Positions 45,301-58,400 of a DNA stretch of 64,000 bases are shown piece after piece; within the stretch, counting starts at the first letter, position 1; every line of letters begins with the position of its first letter. The notes under the pieces were generated by a model. It did not search any database, was not told the origin of the DNA, and saw nothing but the letters and a program-made list of their open reading frames with translations. Origin of the DNA: Ceratopteris richardii (taxonomy: Eukaryota > Streptophyta > Polypodiopsida > Polypodiales > Pteridaceae). The translations under genes were made by a program, and so were the position numbers. The stretch covers positions 68,155,955 through 68,219,954 of the forward strand of contig CM035435.1 in the NCBI GenBank assembly GCA_020310875.1. The letters are read 5' to 3'.

Positions 45301-46519
45301 GTCAAAATGATCTTACCAACTCCCATAACATGATAAGAGGAGTTGTTGGTGCATGTAATAGTATTCCCTGTAGGGGCAAGCTCAAGTGAAGAGAAGAAAC
45401 TGCATTGCGAGGTAATATGTTTGGTCGCTCCACTGTCAAAATACCAAACATCTGAGTCTACTGCAGACATGCACTGCTCATGAGAAGATGGGTCAAAATT
45501 GCTGACAGTAGTAAACACCCATTCTTCTTCCTGCACAAGATTAGGAGACTTTGTTTTTGGTGTAGAGGCCTCTGCAACAACCATTCTAGCCTCTTTCTTC
45601 TTTGCCTCTTTAGCAGCCAGTTTTGGACAGTTCTTTATGATATGATCATTCCCTTTACAAAACTTACAAAACAATTTCTGCTTTTTTGATTTCTTCTCAT
45701 CTTTATCTTCCTTCTTCAAATATGCAGAATTAGCAGATTTCTGCTTACTAATTGAAGAGCTCCATTTTCCTTTGCCCTTCTGACTAGCCAGGAAATCTTG
45801 ATCTACAACTCGCATAATGGACCTTTTCTGCCTAGACTGATCTTCTTGCAATAGAACAGAGACTAACTCCTCAAATGATAAGGCATTCGGATTGCCTTTC
45901 ATCATCAACCGAAGAGTAGAAGCAAAACTCTGATATGAATCAGGAAGACCATTGAGAACGGTCTGCACAAGTGAGCTATCTGGTATAACCTCATCAACAG
46001 AAATCAAATGTTCCTTCAAGTCTTTGATCTACGTTAGGAAACTGTCCATAGAATCACCTTCATTCATGTGCTCACTCTCCAACTGTTTTCGGAGGTAAGC
46101 AACACGAGCCTCATTCCTAGCTTGGTACAATGTGGTAAGTGTATCCCAAGCATCCTTAGCTGTTCTGCAAGAGCAAATGTGAGGAATAATGGCACGTTTG
46201 ACAGACAAAGCTATCAACGCATGTGCATGGGCAGCTCTGCCATCCCACGAATCTCCTCTGCAATAGGTGCAACAAAAACAGCAGCACAAATAGGAATATG
46301 CAAAATATCATCATCTTCGACACCTTCTGCATCAGCTTCAGTACCTTCAGTTGTAACAGTTGCACGTGTGATAAGACGTTTTTCGACACCTTGCACAATG
46401 TTCCACATTCCTTTTGCAACCAACACATGTTGCATCATATAAGCCCATAACAGGTAGTTGGTACCATCCAACTTATCCTCAACAACCAACATACATAATA
46501 TATCACTGCTTTTAGCCAT
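42399..46519 (-). pseudogene. Copia element 2 Gag-Pol, broken
   Basis: It starts at ATG 46519 (MAKSSD). Order: Gag (46519-45560, UBN2-like, one frameshift and a TAG near 46028) with a knuckle CKFCKGNDHIIKNC; protease with WYFDSGATKH near 45440; GAG-pre-integrase with HARFSHLNF (44891-45073); integrase (44570-44845) with SDRER in place of the usual SDRGGE; QQNGV after a stop (about 44540); post-integrase (44249-44509); RT (42956-44188) with QLDIKTSF and YVNDM, where the second catalytic pair YVDD has lost its first Asp; and RNase H (42399-42931) with SDSDWAG. The RT alone is a 410-codon open frame, so the copy is fairly young but inactive. Confidence 0.92.
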
Positions 46520-46880
46520 GGCCGGTGACTAAAATACCTTCATGCAGAAAATTGACTGTATCCCAAAAAGTTGAACAGAACTACCCAGATGGATTCCGCT
46601 AGACTTGTAGCAGACTTCGAGACGCTTATACTAGCGAACAGAAACTGGTATATACCTTTGGCACAAAAAGACGAAATAGCCTGCACAAGTGCTATGATAG
46701 TGCATTAGGAGGCCGAAACGAGCTCAGATCGCGATTTCGGCACGACAAAGTGAAGCGGTTTTGATCTCAGAAACACGTTGAGTATGCTCACCAAAATTTG
46801 TGCGATTTTGAGATTGCAACCGGAGGAGTGTCGACGGCACCCTAGATGAAGCGACGGATTGTGTCCACACCTTCACCATC
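46520..46880 (-). other. Leader of copia element 2
   Basis: Non-coding. It resembles 20258-20421 beside another copy's 5' LTR. The expected primer site and LTR are missing beyond about 46880. Confidence 0.6.
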
Positions 46881-47288
46881 ATTTGATGGTTATGAATAGA
46901 GATTGGTTATGCTATGTGAGACATGTCTTGTAGGTTTCACTGACCAAATAGGATGCATTGTTGTGTATGCCCTCAACATTAGAGGAGGAAAATTGGATTG
47001 CATACTCGGGGGAAGCTCTCCGTTCTCTTCATTGCAGGGTGCAACATCTTTGTGATATGAATTGTACTTAAGATTCAAAACATTAATAAAGTCACCCTAG
47101 AAGAAGGATGGGATCTTTGATGTCAGCTATCTGTTTCCAAAAGCAAGCACTTTCAATTATGGAGTTTACTAAAAAAGCTCTAAGGCAGAGTAATTGAGAG
47201 GTTGTTTAAATGGGGTAGCAATCCACTGACCATTTTTACTAAAAAAGCTCTAAGGCAGAGTAATTGAGAGGTTGTTTAAATGGGGTAG
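46881..47288. other. Non-coding stretch with a 55-bp direct repeat
   Basis: TTTACTAAAAAAGCTCTAAG and its continuation are present at 47165-47219 and 47235-47289, 70 bases apart. The second copy ends where recognisable copia integrase begins. No gene is recognised. Confidence 0.6.
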
Positions 47289-47580
47289 CTCGAAGATGAT
47301 CATAATATGGTGGTTTCCCTGTCCATAACTCTTGTGCCTCTTTCAGACCTTTGGCAGTACTAGGTGAAAGGTTAATCACTTGAACTGCAGTCAATACTGC
47401 TTCTGCCCAAAAACCTTGTGAGAGGTTTGCATGATGCAACATAGAGACTACTCTATCTTGAATAGTTCCATTCATCCTTTCAGCTACACCATTTTGTACT
47501 GGGGTATAAGGAGCTGTAAACTCTCTACGAATCCCTCTAGACTGACAAAAAAGGTTGAATTCATGTGAGGTATACTCACT
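47289..47580 (-). pseudogene. Integrase fragment of another copia family, split by element B
   Basis: The - strand encodes EYTSHEFNLFCQSRGI, then the PYTPVQNGVAERMNGT block with the catalytic Glu, then the post-integrase region with GFWAEAV, ending at PYYDHLRA. The residues differ from copia elements 1 and 2. The frame stops exactly at the TG of element B's 5' LTR, so B interrupted this gene; the missing N-terminal half should lie beyond B's 3' LTR. Confidence 0.88.
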
Positions 47581-48472
47581 TGTTGCAGAGCTAAAGAGAG
47601 CACAAGGTAGAGAAAAAGACGGGCCCCAAAATTTTCCCGAATTGGACACTCAATTTTTGTATTATAACCATTCTTGTAATATATTTTCCGTTGTAAATGC
47701 ACTAGAGGAGTCCTCTAGATGCATCCCCACAGAAGATTAGTAGCTTACCCATGTAAAATAGTAGAAAATTAGTCTTTTAGTGAATAAAGTGCCGGTCTCT
47801 TGTGTGAAAGGACCCTTTTTAGGGCACAAGTATAGAAGTCAAATTGTGACTCTTTGTAAAGACTTTTGGCCATTGTGAGAATGAAGAGCACAGAAATTCG
47901 AATTTGTGTCTTCTTCCCTCTGTATCTTCTGCTTGGTGAGCTTGTGTGCATGTGCATTGGTTGGAAAGAGTGTTAGGAAGTATTGTCTATCCATGAAAGT
48001 GTTTGTTTGCTGTGGTTAAGGTGTGTGCGAAGTGTAGGAAGTGCTGAAGTGTAGGAAGGTTCTCCCACGACTCAGTATTTTGCTCATAACTTGAAGTGGG
48101 AGTGTCAGAATTGAGTGAAACCACCGCCATTGGATGCGTCTTCTCGAGAGCTTCAAAACGCATATGCTATTTCCTATATTTGGAGTTCGGACCTGAGAGA
48201 AAAGCTCAATTTATTGTTGGCTGCTGCACCAAGTATCGTGACACCATGACTGTCAGTTGAAGCTTATTTGGATTAGTATTTGCCTTATTTGCACTCTTTG
48301 AGTAGTTCATTTGCATTGATCATCATTTGAATGCATGTCCTCATACACTCGGCTAGGTTTGTATACTCATCGGATTGATAATTAAAGCGTGAATCCCCAC
48401 TATATGCACTTAAGGGGGATTGAGGTATAGTCTCTTTCTCCACAAGTCCCTAAGTTGGTACTTAGGTCAACA
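47581..48472 (+). repeat. 5' LTR of element B
   Basis: 892 bp, TGTTG...CAACA. The start is fixed by comparison with 63733 and 11762, the end by the primer site eight bases later. It has the CTAGAGGAGTCCTCTAG palindrome at 47702-47718 and a TATAGAAG in place of the TATA box. Confidence 0.92.
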
Positions 48473-48479
48473 CATTTTT

Positions 48480-48496
48480 TGGCGCCGTTGCCGGGG
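48480..48496 (+). promoter_or_regulatory. Primer-binding site for tRNA-Asp, element B
   Basis: TGGCGCCGTTGCCGGGG is the reverse complement of the 3' end (with CCA) of plant tRNA-Asp(GTC) as I recall it, all 17 bases. It lies seven bases after the LTR end. It primes minus-strand synthesis. Athila-type gypsy elements use the same tRNA. Confidence 0.9.
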
Positions 48497-48529
48497 AGTG
48501 TCGAATCAAACTAAGGCATTCTTGTGATG

Positions 48530-48920
48530 GTAAGTAGCTTTTTGCATTGAAGCGAGAGGAGGAGTAGTGATTTTCTCTTCTTTGGTAAGTCACTTTCAGC
48601 CGCACTTACTACTTCTCACTCTTGGAGTGTGTGTAGTGAGTTGTTAGTTTAGGAAAGTGTGTGGAGTGAGTAGATTAGGAGCAGTAGGAAGTTAGACTAG
48701 ATTCCATTCTCCTTTCTCTTTGTTCTTACAGCCTTTTAACTAGGAAGAATTTTTCAAAAAGTATAAAAACCCAAAAACTTGTCTTTTGTACTTCACTTGT
48801 GCTCAAAGCAAGTATCGTGAGAAACTGAGATCGAGTATCGTGGACGAAGATTCGAGTATTCCGAGCTATGCAGAGCTACTCAGGAGGGGTAGAGGGCTGA
48901 GATAGAGTCCTAAGGTAAGT
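48530..48920 (+). promoter_or_regulatory. Three GTAAGT splice-donor-like sites in the element B leader
   Basis: GTAAGT occurs at 48530-48535 (after GATG), 48585-48590 (after TTTG) and 48915-48920 (after TAAG, giving the full AAG/GTAAGT consensus). With the acceptor-like TGCAG before the extra ORF at 59635 they could produce a spliced RNA that skips Gag-Pol. Not tested. Confidence 0.4.
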
Positions 48921-49900
48921 TCTTGTATCATTCCATCAACTTCATTACATAACTCAAGTTTTTCAGAAGGAAACGATCTGCGTTAGGTATCGTGGAAGAC
49001 TTACAGGGGGCAAAGAAGGTGTTTTGAGTGATACAGAGAGTGAGGAAAGAGTAGAAAAGCATAGAAAACAAGTGTATTGAATCAAAATCTGAAAATCTCT
49101 CTAAAATTTGGACAAAAAGGGCCAAGTATCGTTTTCTCCCGCGGTCGTCTATCCCGATACCTGATAGGTATCGTGATCTCTTGTGGTTGAGTATCGGGAT
49201 ATTTCCTAGATATCGTGTATCGCGTTGCAAAGATCGCGATACTTTGCACAAATCGTGTATCGTGCTTGTCCAAATATTGTGTATCGTCGTTCATCGATCA
49301 CGATACCTATCCAAGATCGTATATCGTGTATCGTTTGGTGCCGATCGCGATACTCATTGAGTATCGTGTATCAAGTATCGTTTTCCATCACGTGTCGAGT
49401 ATCGTGAGAGTCAAGTATCGAGTATCGTTTTCAGCCAAGTATCGTGTATCGTGCATACAGCGATCGCGATACCTATCAAAGATCGTGTATCGTGTTGTCA
49501 CCAATCGTGATACTTACTGTGTATCGAGTATCGTGTATCGTGGTCTATTGATCGCGATACTTGCGAAGTATCATGTATCGCATTTGGACAAGTATCGTGT
49601 ATCATCGCTGGAAAGATCGCGATACTTTAGAAGTATCGTGTATCGTGATTTGCAAGTATCGTGAGGCTCAGGTATCGAGTATCGTCCCTCTTGAAGTATC
49701 ATGTATCGTTTAAATCCAAGTATCAAGTATCGTGGTTTGTTGATCGCGATACTTGAGAAGTATCGTGTATCGTGTAAGCTCAAGTATCGAGTATCGTGGG
49801 CATCTAGATATCATGTATCGTGGTCCCTGATCAAGTATCGTGTATCGTTGTGTTCAAAGATCGTGTATCGTCTAACTTTGAAGTTAAGTATCGTGACTCG
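48810..49900 (+). repeat. GTATCG-rich tandem array in the untranslated leader of element B
   Basis: The word GTATCG occurs about 39 times on the + strand by my count and its reverse complement CGATAC about eight times, mostly inside GATCGCGATAC. The commonest composite is AAGTATCGTGTATCGTG, a spacer of about 10 bases, then GATCGCGATACTT. Units are irregular, about 40-60 bases. The two word orientations can pair into many alternative hairpins. The array lies between the primer site and the Gag ATG and is non-coding. Origin and function are unknown. Confidence 0.9.
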
Positions 49901-50011
49901 AAAGGTTCATTTTCAGTCAATTCCCAGCCAAAATTTTTCTAGAATTTTAATCCATAGTGAAGAGCTCTAAAAGCCAGAGGTTAGCAAGAACTGATCAAAG
50001 CTGTTAAGTGG

Positions 50012-52438
50012 ATGAACCTGAGATCTGGAAGAACCCTAGGAAGCCGAAGAAGTGTAATCTCTTCTGTAGGTAGTGTAGCCGAGCCAAGTAGCCGTTCACA
50101 TTACTCGGAGACCTCCAGTGAGTCAGAGGAAGAAATTCCCATGGCTTCAGAGGATATGCAGAACACAGTACCCATGATTGGCATGATGTCAATCATTGAG
50201 GGAGAGTACCGGACCTCTTTGGAGTATGTGAACACCAACCAAAATGAGATCCCCATTTATTTGGATGGTCTAAACAGATCAGTGGCCAGGTTAAAGAAGG
50301 CTTCAGAGGCTTACATAGTGCCTAGGCCAGCAGTCAAGTATGCAGGAGGATTTTACATGGACAAAAGAGATATCCAGTATGTTATCACGGAACACCCGGA
50401 AAACATTAACGAACATGGGGAAGAAAACAATGCTTCAAAATGGAGAAGGGAATGAAGAGCGAGTAACTATACCTAGAGGGAGATCTACTGTTGCTAGGGT
50501 CTGGAGAGGAGATCTGATCCCATAAGATGACTCCCTCATGGATGTATACTTGATCAATGGAATGGAGCCTCTCTTTAGAGCACATTCTTCAATATGGGAA
50601 GCTGCCCCTAATCCTGTCACCATCTATGAGTTACAAGATCCGGATTTCCCCACCATCATCACATACTTGGATAAGAATCAGAGAAGATATTGGCCCTTAA
50701 CGGAATTAGAAAGAGCCGAGTTGAAATATCAGAATATCCCAGTGTTTCCCCCTAGGGACCAAGCCACTACTTCACGAAACCCAATTGGGACGTCTCAGAA
50801 TGATTCATATCAACAGTCGGGACAAACACAACAAACACAACAAACACAACAAACACAACAAACCCAAATCCCGGTTAGACCACATGTGCAATTTGCAATG
50901 CCTGCAGATAACCCTAATTACCGACCTCAACCACCTGTTGACCCAAGACATGGAATCCCTGCCCCAATCAGACCACCGATAGCAAGAGGACTAGGCATAC
51001 CCATAGGAAGACCAATTTTCCCAGTAATGCCTAGACCGCCCGAAGCAGGAAGGAGATTAAGGCCAATTCAAGTTGCCAAATGTATGAGAAACCACTACGA
51101 TGGCTCTAGTGAACCTTACAATCATATAGCCAAATTCAAACAAGTAATCAGAGCCGAACAGGTAGAAGATTTTTTGATCCAATATGAATCCTTTGGTCTT
51201 ACTCTGTTAGACACTACGTTAGCATGGTTCCAGCCATTGATTTTCAAAACATGGAACAAGTCTATCAAGAAATGATTGAGGAATTCACTAAGTCGGGAAT
51301 TAAAAACAACTCGTCATCATTGATCCATAGCTTTAAGCAAGCCCCTACAGAATCAGTAAGATTGGCAACAAGAAGATTCAAGCAGTATGTGGACAGATGC
51401 CCAGTGGAAGAGAGACCTACCCAAAATAAAATGGTGTCATTATTTTTGGAAGGATTATTAAACGGATCATTAAGATCTCTGGTGTATGTAAAGAGAGTTC
51501 AAACTTTGCAAGAATGCATGAAGGAATGTATAGACCTAGAAGACAACCTAGCAGAAGATTTGAAAATACCTCAAGGTAGCTCGAAAAGTGAAGATTCGGC
51601 CAGCAGCACATCAAACCCTAGAAACAATGTAGAGGAAATAGCCGATTTGGTAGCGAAGAAGCTGAACGTTCAAGGACAGAGGAACTACCCCAATAACCCT
51701 ATAAGAGTGCCCATGCTTAGAAGATGTATGCAGTGCGGAGGTGATCATCCATCTCACTTGTGCACTAGGGGAGTAGTCCCACCACCTGCTTATGCTTATA
51801 ATAGACCCACAGTCCCAGGACCCCTACAATATTGCAGTATAGAACAAAAGTATACAAATCACAGTACAGAAAATTGCCCTTACAATAGGCAATCGAGACC
51901 AGCACAGCCATATATGAGACCTTACGAATACCCTCAGAGAGAGCAAGGAGGTGAAGCATTGAGGTACCCCACTTATCAGCAGCATGCACCAGTGCCACGA
52001 CCATATGCATATCAAGGATACACCCAACCACAACCAGTACTAGGACAACAACCGCCCCATCCTCAGAACGTTGTCCCAGTCAAGATGGCTAAACCTGAAG
52101 AAAACCTAGAGAGAGTGATAGTCCCAACCACACCATTGACTGGTAACGAACCATATGACTCATCTTACGATCATAGTCAAGGAGCATATCCCAATTATGA
52201 AAAATCTATGATAGAATATGGACGACTGTATGAACCATATGCCTATAGCATGGAAGTCCCAGATAGTTCCTACGGATATGAGCAGGACTATGTATCATTA
52301 ATGTACACAGCTCCTAGAGCAACCATACCACCCCGACCCATGAACAGACCGCCTGTGCCCAGAGGACCATGCTACAGATGTGGAGGTGATCACTACATCA
52401 GAGAATGTACATTGCCAAACCCACCACCACCACAATGA
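50012..52438 (+). pseudogene. Gag of element B, broken
   Basis: ATG 50012 opens MNLRSGRTLG. A frameshift near 50440, a TAA at 50523-50525, a frameshift near 51225 and a TGA at 52436-52438 interrupt it. Content: a Ser/Glu-rich N-terminus; a QTQ repeat from nine-base units (50820-50864); a retrotransposon-gag-like capsid domain (about 51080-51560); three knuckles with CX2CX3HX4C spacing (near 51730, 52370 and, after the TGA, 52453); and a Tyr/Pro-rich stretch. It would form the virus-like particle and bind genomic RNA. The last part aligns with the start of the window in element A. Confidence 0.85.
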
Positions 52439-55400
52439 GTCCGGGAAGGCTACTGTAGTGATTGTGGTAAGGAACACCTTTTCAGAGATTGCCCCAAGAA
52501 CCCCAACAAGGTTACATCCAACGTGCAAATCAATGTGATAGAAGTAATCGAATCATCAGGGAGCGATAAGGAATACACTGTACCATTGAAGGCGATAACA
52601 AGAGCCAAAGCTAGAGAGACCCCAGAAAGACCTGAAAAACACAATCAAAGTGACCTAGAGATGAATACACACACACATCAGAGAGTTGAAGACTCGGAAG
52701 AGCCTGAGAAAATTTTTGTAAGTAAAAGAACACAAAGATGGAAGAACCGTAGAGATAGGATTAAAGAAAAGAAGTTACTGCAGAAGAAGGAAAATGAGAA
52801 GAACGAACAAAACCCAAAAGAGGAACAGAAAATTGAAGACGAAAATAAAAATGGAAAGCCTAAAAAAGAAGAGGTAGGATCAGTTTTAGCAAATCCCATG
52901 CCGGAAGAATTGGCCATGTGGATTCAGGCATACAAGGCACGAGTAAGAGCAGGACCTACCATAGAACAACATGAAAGAGAATATCCTAGAGGTGACCTAG
53001 AAAAAGAGAGGTTGGAGATCTGCAAAAAATTAATAGAAGTTGCTCAATAGACCTTAGAAAAACCTGCGTTGCCATTACCCAATACCCAAATTTTCGAAAG
53101 AGAATTCCAAGAGTGCGTCACCACTAATGATCACGAAAAAACCGAAGCAAGTAAGACACCGAGTGGCAATTATTGTGAGGATAAAAGGGAAGGATCCATT
53201 GTTCCCGAAGTAGAAGGGGAATGGCCTAAAGATTTGTGGGCTAGAGTCCAAGAAGACAGATGGAAGAAAGTGGAAGGAATTGAACCGCCCTTTGAAGAAC
53301 TAGAAGTAGAAGATGGAATCGAGGGTTCAATACCTGAATTAAATTCAGAAGAAATTTTACCAATGGATCCGAGTGACAAAGGAGATGACGGAGTAAAGGC
53401 TTCGCCAAATTACAAAGGAGAGTACGAACATAATTCAGAATTGTATTGTATTCCCTCAATAAGGAAAAAAGAACCGAACCCATCAGTTCAAACATCGGAT
53501 ATCATACAACACCTTAGAAAGGTAAAAATCCCTTGTATCCTAACTTTGGAAGAACTATTGAAGGTTAAACCACATTTGAAGGAGAAATTAACCAGTCAAT
53601 TGGAGATCAAGACGGAAGAAAACGAGATATCTGATGAAGTAAACACAGTAAAGATCCCAGTGGATAAGGTAGGAGATTTTAGTGAGGGAGATGAAGGAAA
53701 TACTTGCCTTCCAATTACTTATAGGGGTTATACCACCAAAGCCATCTTAGATTCCGGAGCTGGTGTAGGCATTGCTACTAGAGAAATCTGGGAGAAAGGG
53801 GGAAAACCAGCTTTAAGACCAACGCGCATGAAGATACAAATGGCAGACGGACACACAGAAAGACCCTTGGGATTATTGGAACGAGTAGTTTTACCACATG
53901 CGGAGTTGAATTTGAACACACCTTAGCAATATGTCAATTTGAAAGGGCGAGCAATTATGAAATGATACTTGGGAGACCTTTCATGAGACAGTTAAAGGTT
54001 GTGCAAGATTGGGGAAAAGATGTTGTATACCTACAGCATGCAGGAACCACCACGAGAATAAATCTCCACACTTATACATATCAAGATGTTCCCCCCTTAC
54101 AATGGAACCAAATTCATAAGGAGAAAGACGATCAATCAATTCACAGCATAGGTGCTAGTGACCAATCTTGGATGAACGAGGACACTCATCTATGGATATG
54201 CCAAACTGCCAAAAAGGAAGAGGATAGGAGAAAGGGATGGCAGCAAAGGCAAGGAGTAGCTAGGTCTGTACAAGATCCAGCTTACATGCCTCAAGTCTTT
54301 TTGGATGAAGAGTTTGAACCTCACGGTTGGATGGAGATTTTAGCGACCCTCGATGTATGTGTGAACGAAGAAGTAATAACTATGAATGAATGTATTGATG
54401 AGGAAGGATATGATGTTAGTATATATGTAGTAGTCCTTCAGGAGGCTGAAGAAGGAGAAGTGATAGAGAAAGAATGGAAGGAGGACTATGAGAGCATTGA
54501 GATGGAACAAGAACCAATGGAACCAGAGAATGAAAATCAACAAATAGGTGTCACAGCTAACGAAAACAACCAGGAACCTACACAGGAAGAAGAGCTGGAG
54601 TTAGATAAAGAGCCAGAAGATGAAGAAAACAAGCCACAAGATCAGTTTGAAGTGCCAGCCCAGCCCACTTCAAAAAATATGAAGTAGAAGAGAGAAAAAT
54701 TGCTATTCAAATGCCTAAAAGAGAAGCACAGCCAGGAATAGCATATGACAATAAAGAACAAACCAAGAAGATAGTAGTAACCGTAGAGGAAGGAGAAGAA
54801 CGATGTACTTTCATAGGACAGGATGTCCTAATGAAGGAAGAACAAGAGTTAATATGCCTCATAAGGGAATATCGGGATGTCTTTGCCTGGACCTATAAGG
54901 ACTTGAAAGGAGTAGATCCATCTATATGTGCCCATAGAATCCCCATGACATCCAAAGCTAAACCTTCTAAACAAAGACCGTATACATACAATGATGTGTA
55001 TTCAGCAAAGATATAGGAAGAGATAGATAAGTTGTTAGATGCTAGATTCAAATATGAGATTGAGCACACGGAATGGGTGTCACCTTTGGTGGTTGTACCG
55101 AAAAAGAATGGGAAGTTAAGAGTGTGCATCAATCTGAAGAAAGTAAATGCCGCGACCATAAGAGATAGTTACCCATTACCAATTACGGATCATCTGTTGG
55201 AAAGAGTGGCAGGGAAGGAAGTTTATAGTTTTTTGGATGGCTTTTCAAGGTATAATCAGGTAGCCATTGCTCTTGAGGACCAACACAAAACCGCTTTCGC
55301 AACTGAATGGGGAGTATACGCCTTTAGAGTCATGGCTTTTGGTCTAACGAATGCCCCAGCCACTTTCCAAAGATTGATGTGCCATGTATTCAAAGAGTTC

Positions 55401-58400
55401 CTGAGAAAAAGTATGGAGGTATACGTGGACGATCTATGTACTTATTCTGCTATATGATCAGAGCACATCCCTGAACTAGAAAAGATCTTTGCCAAATGTC
55501 GACAATACCGAGTATGCCTCAATCCAGAAAAATGTGTCTTCATGGTTCGACAAGGAAAAATATTAGGACATATTGTCTCTAAAAATGGAATTTCAACTGA
55601 TGTAGACAAAATCAAAGTAATTCTAGATTTACCAAGACCAAAGACTGCTAAAGAAGTACAAGCATTTATGGGACACTGTGGATACTATCGAAGATTTATA
55701 CATATGTATGCCATAATTGCTAGACTGCTCTATGCACTCTTGACTCAATTTAATTGGACCAAAGAATGTGAGAGAGCCTTCAATGAGTTAAAGAATCGAT
55801 TGAGTTCAGCACCAATCCTTCGAGTACCTAACTGGAATAAGTCATTTCACATTCATGTGGATGCTTCCAAGTTTGCCATTGGTTGCATCTTAGCTCAACC
55901 TGCAGATACAGGAAAGCTAGACCACCCTATAGCCTATGCCAGTAGACAATTAAATCAAGCAGAGCGCAATTATACCACAACTGAGAGAGAAGGCCTAGGG
56001 ATGGTGTATGCAGTGAAAAAGTTCAGACATTACCTGTTGGCAAACAAATTCAAATTCTTCATTGATCATCAAGCCCTACTGTACTTAGTCAATAAACCGT
56101 GCAATACAGGAAGACTAGTACGATGGTTTTTATTACTAATGGAATTTGACTTTGAGGTAGTAGTCAAGAAAGGAAATACCCACATAAGAGCAGATCACTT
56201 ATCGAGGATGACCCATGGAGAACTACCCATAGGAGTACCAGATGATCTGCCAGATACGTACCTGTTTAACCTGGAAGTATGTCCCCAATGGGTAGAAAAG
56301 TTGATCCCTATACTCATGCATGGACCTAAAGATGGGATCACACCAAATCGAACCCAAGACCTTTGGAAGACTAAAAACCTTCATATCATTGCTGGAAGCT
56401 TGTATCACCAAGATTCAAGTGGATTTCTAATGAGATGCGTAGAAGAAGAAGAACAGGAAATGTGGCTTCAGAAAGCACATGTGAATCAATGGAAAACTCA
56501 TTTGAATGCAAATGGAACATGGCAAACCCTGAGGAGATTAGGCATATATTGGCCAACTATGCAGAGGGATGCACATAACTATGTATCAGCCTGCCAAACC
56601 TATCAAGAATAAAATCCAGAAGAGAACTCCACTCTATGCTACTCCACAGTAGCACCGAGATGGAGCATGCCTCTGGTAAAATTCTTAAAGACCCAAGAAT
56701 ACCCAGAAGGAGCCACTTCAGCAAGGAAACGTGCACTTGTAGAACAAAGCAAGGATTATGCCATTATAGGAAAACAACTTTTCAAGCGAGGGAGAGATAA
56801 TCAATTACGATTGTGCATTCATGAAGACGAATATCTTGTTGTTTTAGAGATGGCACATACAGGAGCTGCAGGAGGGCACTTTTCTGCAGATAAAACAGCA
56901 AAAATGATCCTCTTTGCGGGCATGTGGTGGCCAACTCTACATCAAGATGCCTTAACGTATGTGCAACGATGTGATACTTGTCAACGAACAAAATATCCAA
57001 TTAGAAGAGATGAGATGCCACTGAGACCCATGATGAGTGCCAGAGCTTTCACTAAATGGGGAATAGACTTCATAGGACCTATTAGCCCACCAGCGAAAGG
57101 ATCCCATGCCGAATATATAATTGTAGCCACAGACTATCTGACCAAATGGATTGAAGCCAAAGCAACCAAGAAAAATGACGCAAGAACCACGGCCAAGTTT
57201 CTCTTTGAGAACGTTTTCACTAGATTTGGACTACCGATAGAAATTGTGAGTGATAGAGGTACGCACTTTGTGAATGAAGTTATAGAAGCCTTACTGAATG
57301 AATTCTTGGTAATTCATAAGAAATCAGCTCCTTATCACCCACAAGCCAATGGACAAGCCGAAAGTTCGAATAAAATCTTGTGTACAGTTCTCACAAAAAT
57401 TGTTAACAATGGTAGATCTGATTGGGATAAGCAATTACATCATGCTTTATGGGCATTTCAAGTAGCCTATAAAACCGCCATAGGCACTACTCCTTTTAAC
57501 TTAGTGTATGGACAAAATGCTATTTTGCCAATTGATTTCTTAATTCCCACTCTCAGAGTAGCAACAACTTACGAGTGGACGGGACATGAACAATCAGCTC
57601 AATTGGATCAAATAGAAAAGCTTCACGAAACTAGGTTACAAGCAGTAGCAGGCATTTATGCTGCTAAACGGCGACAGAAAGCCTACTTTGATGCTCATAT
57701 TAAAGACAAAAATTTGAAGGAAGGAGATTTAGTTTTGGTATATACCTTGAAACAACACGCTAAGAAGTTGCAAAAGAGAGGATATGGCCCATTAATCATC
57801 AATCGTATATCGACCAGTGGAGCCATCAGCTTAGCAACCCTAGATGGGGAAGTATTACCAAACTATATCAGTGGATGTCGAGTGAAAAAATATCTAGAAC
57901 CGTTGACTGAAGAAACAATGTCACGATTAATCAAGGGCAGAAATCGACGCATCGAGGAGGAAAGGATACGAGAAGAAGCGAGACAGGAAGCCCTCGAACG
58001 AATTAAGAAACGGAAAGAGTGGATGAGAGGGAGAGATGAGAGATATCGACGAGGAGAAGAACTCATCCCAGTGGCTAATTTTAGAGCCACTAAAAACCTA
58101 GGTCCACAGAGAACACAACCATATGTGAATTTGGGAGCTTAGTGGAGTACCACTTAGTGGATGCTCTCATTGACACAGGAGCCGCCATAAGCTGTATCAA
58201 ACTTTCTTTGACTCAGAAACTCAAGGAGGAATTACGTCCATCGATGGCACAGTTGATAGGAATAGGAGGAACAATTACTCAATGTATAGGTGAAATCACC
58301 TTACCTCTGCATCTTGGCAACAACACTATGGAACAGAAGCTATTAGTGTGTTATGATCAGGATTTACTCGAAGATGTAGTGTTAGGTCAAGATTGGATAT

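Larger units (their letters stand above)
42096..46880 (-). mobile_element. Ty1/copia element 2, - strand, lacking its 5' LTR
   Basis: The 3' LTR (42096-42324), polypurine tract, Gag-Pol remnant and leader are present. The right end stops near 46880 without an LTR, although the leader matches the one beside the LTR at 20422. Integrase before RT shows copia order. The left flank is CTTCC; no target duplication can be tested. Confidence 0.9.

Noticed and set aside
42096..46880. Copia element 2 as an intact, active element
   Set aside because: It lacks the 5' LTR, has several stops and frameshifts, and has YVND instead of YVDD.
46898..47010. LINE endonuclease remnant on + strand
   Set aside because: A GFTDQIGCIVVYA-like string is suggestive but too short, and no neighbouring endonuclease motifs were found.
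48810..49900. CRISPR-like array
   Set aside because: Repeats are short, irregular and of both orientations, spacers are not uniform, and the context is a plant retrotransposon leader.
49215..49970. Open frames reading SRYL/VSSIV-type repeats in the leader of element B
   Set aside because: The frames result from the GTATCG array lacking stops; they lie before the Gag ATG, have no conserved start and run in several frames and both strands.
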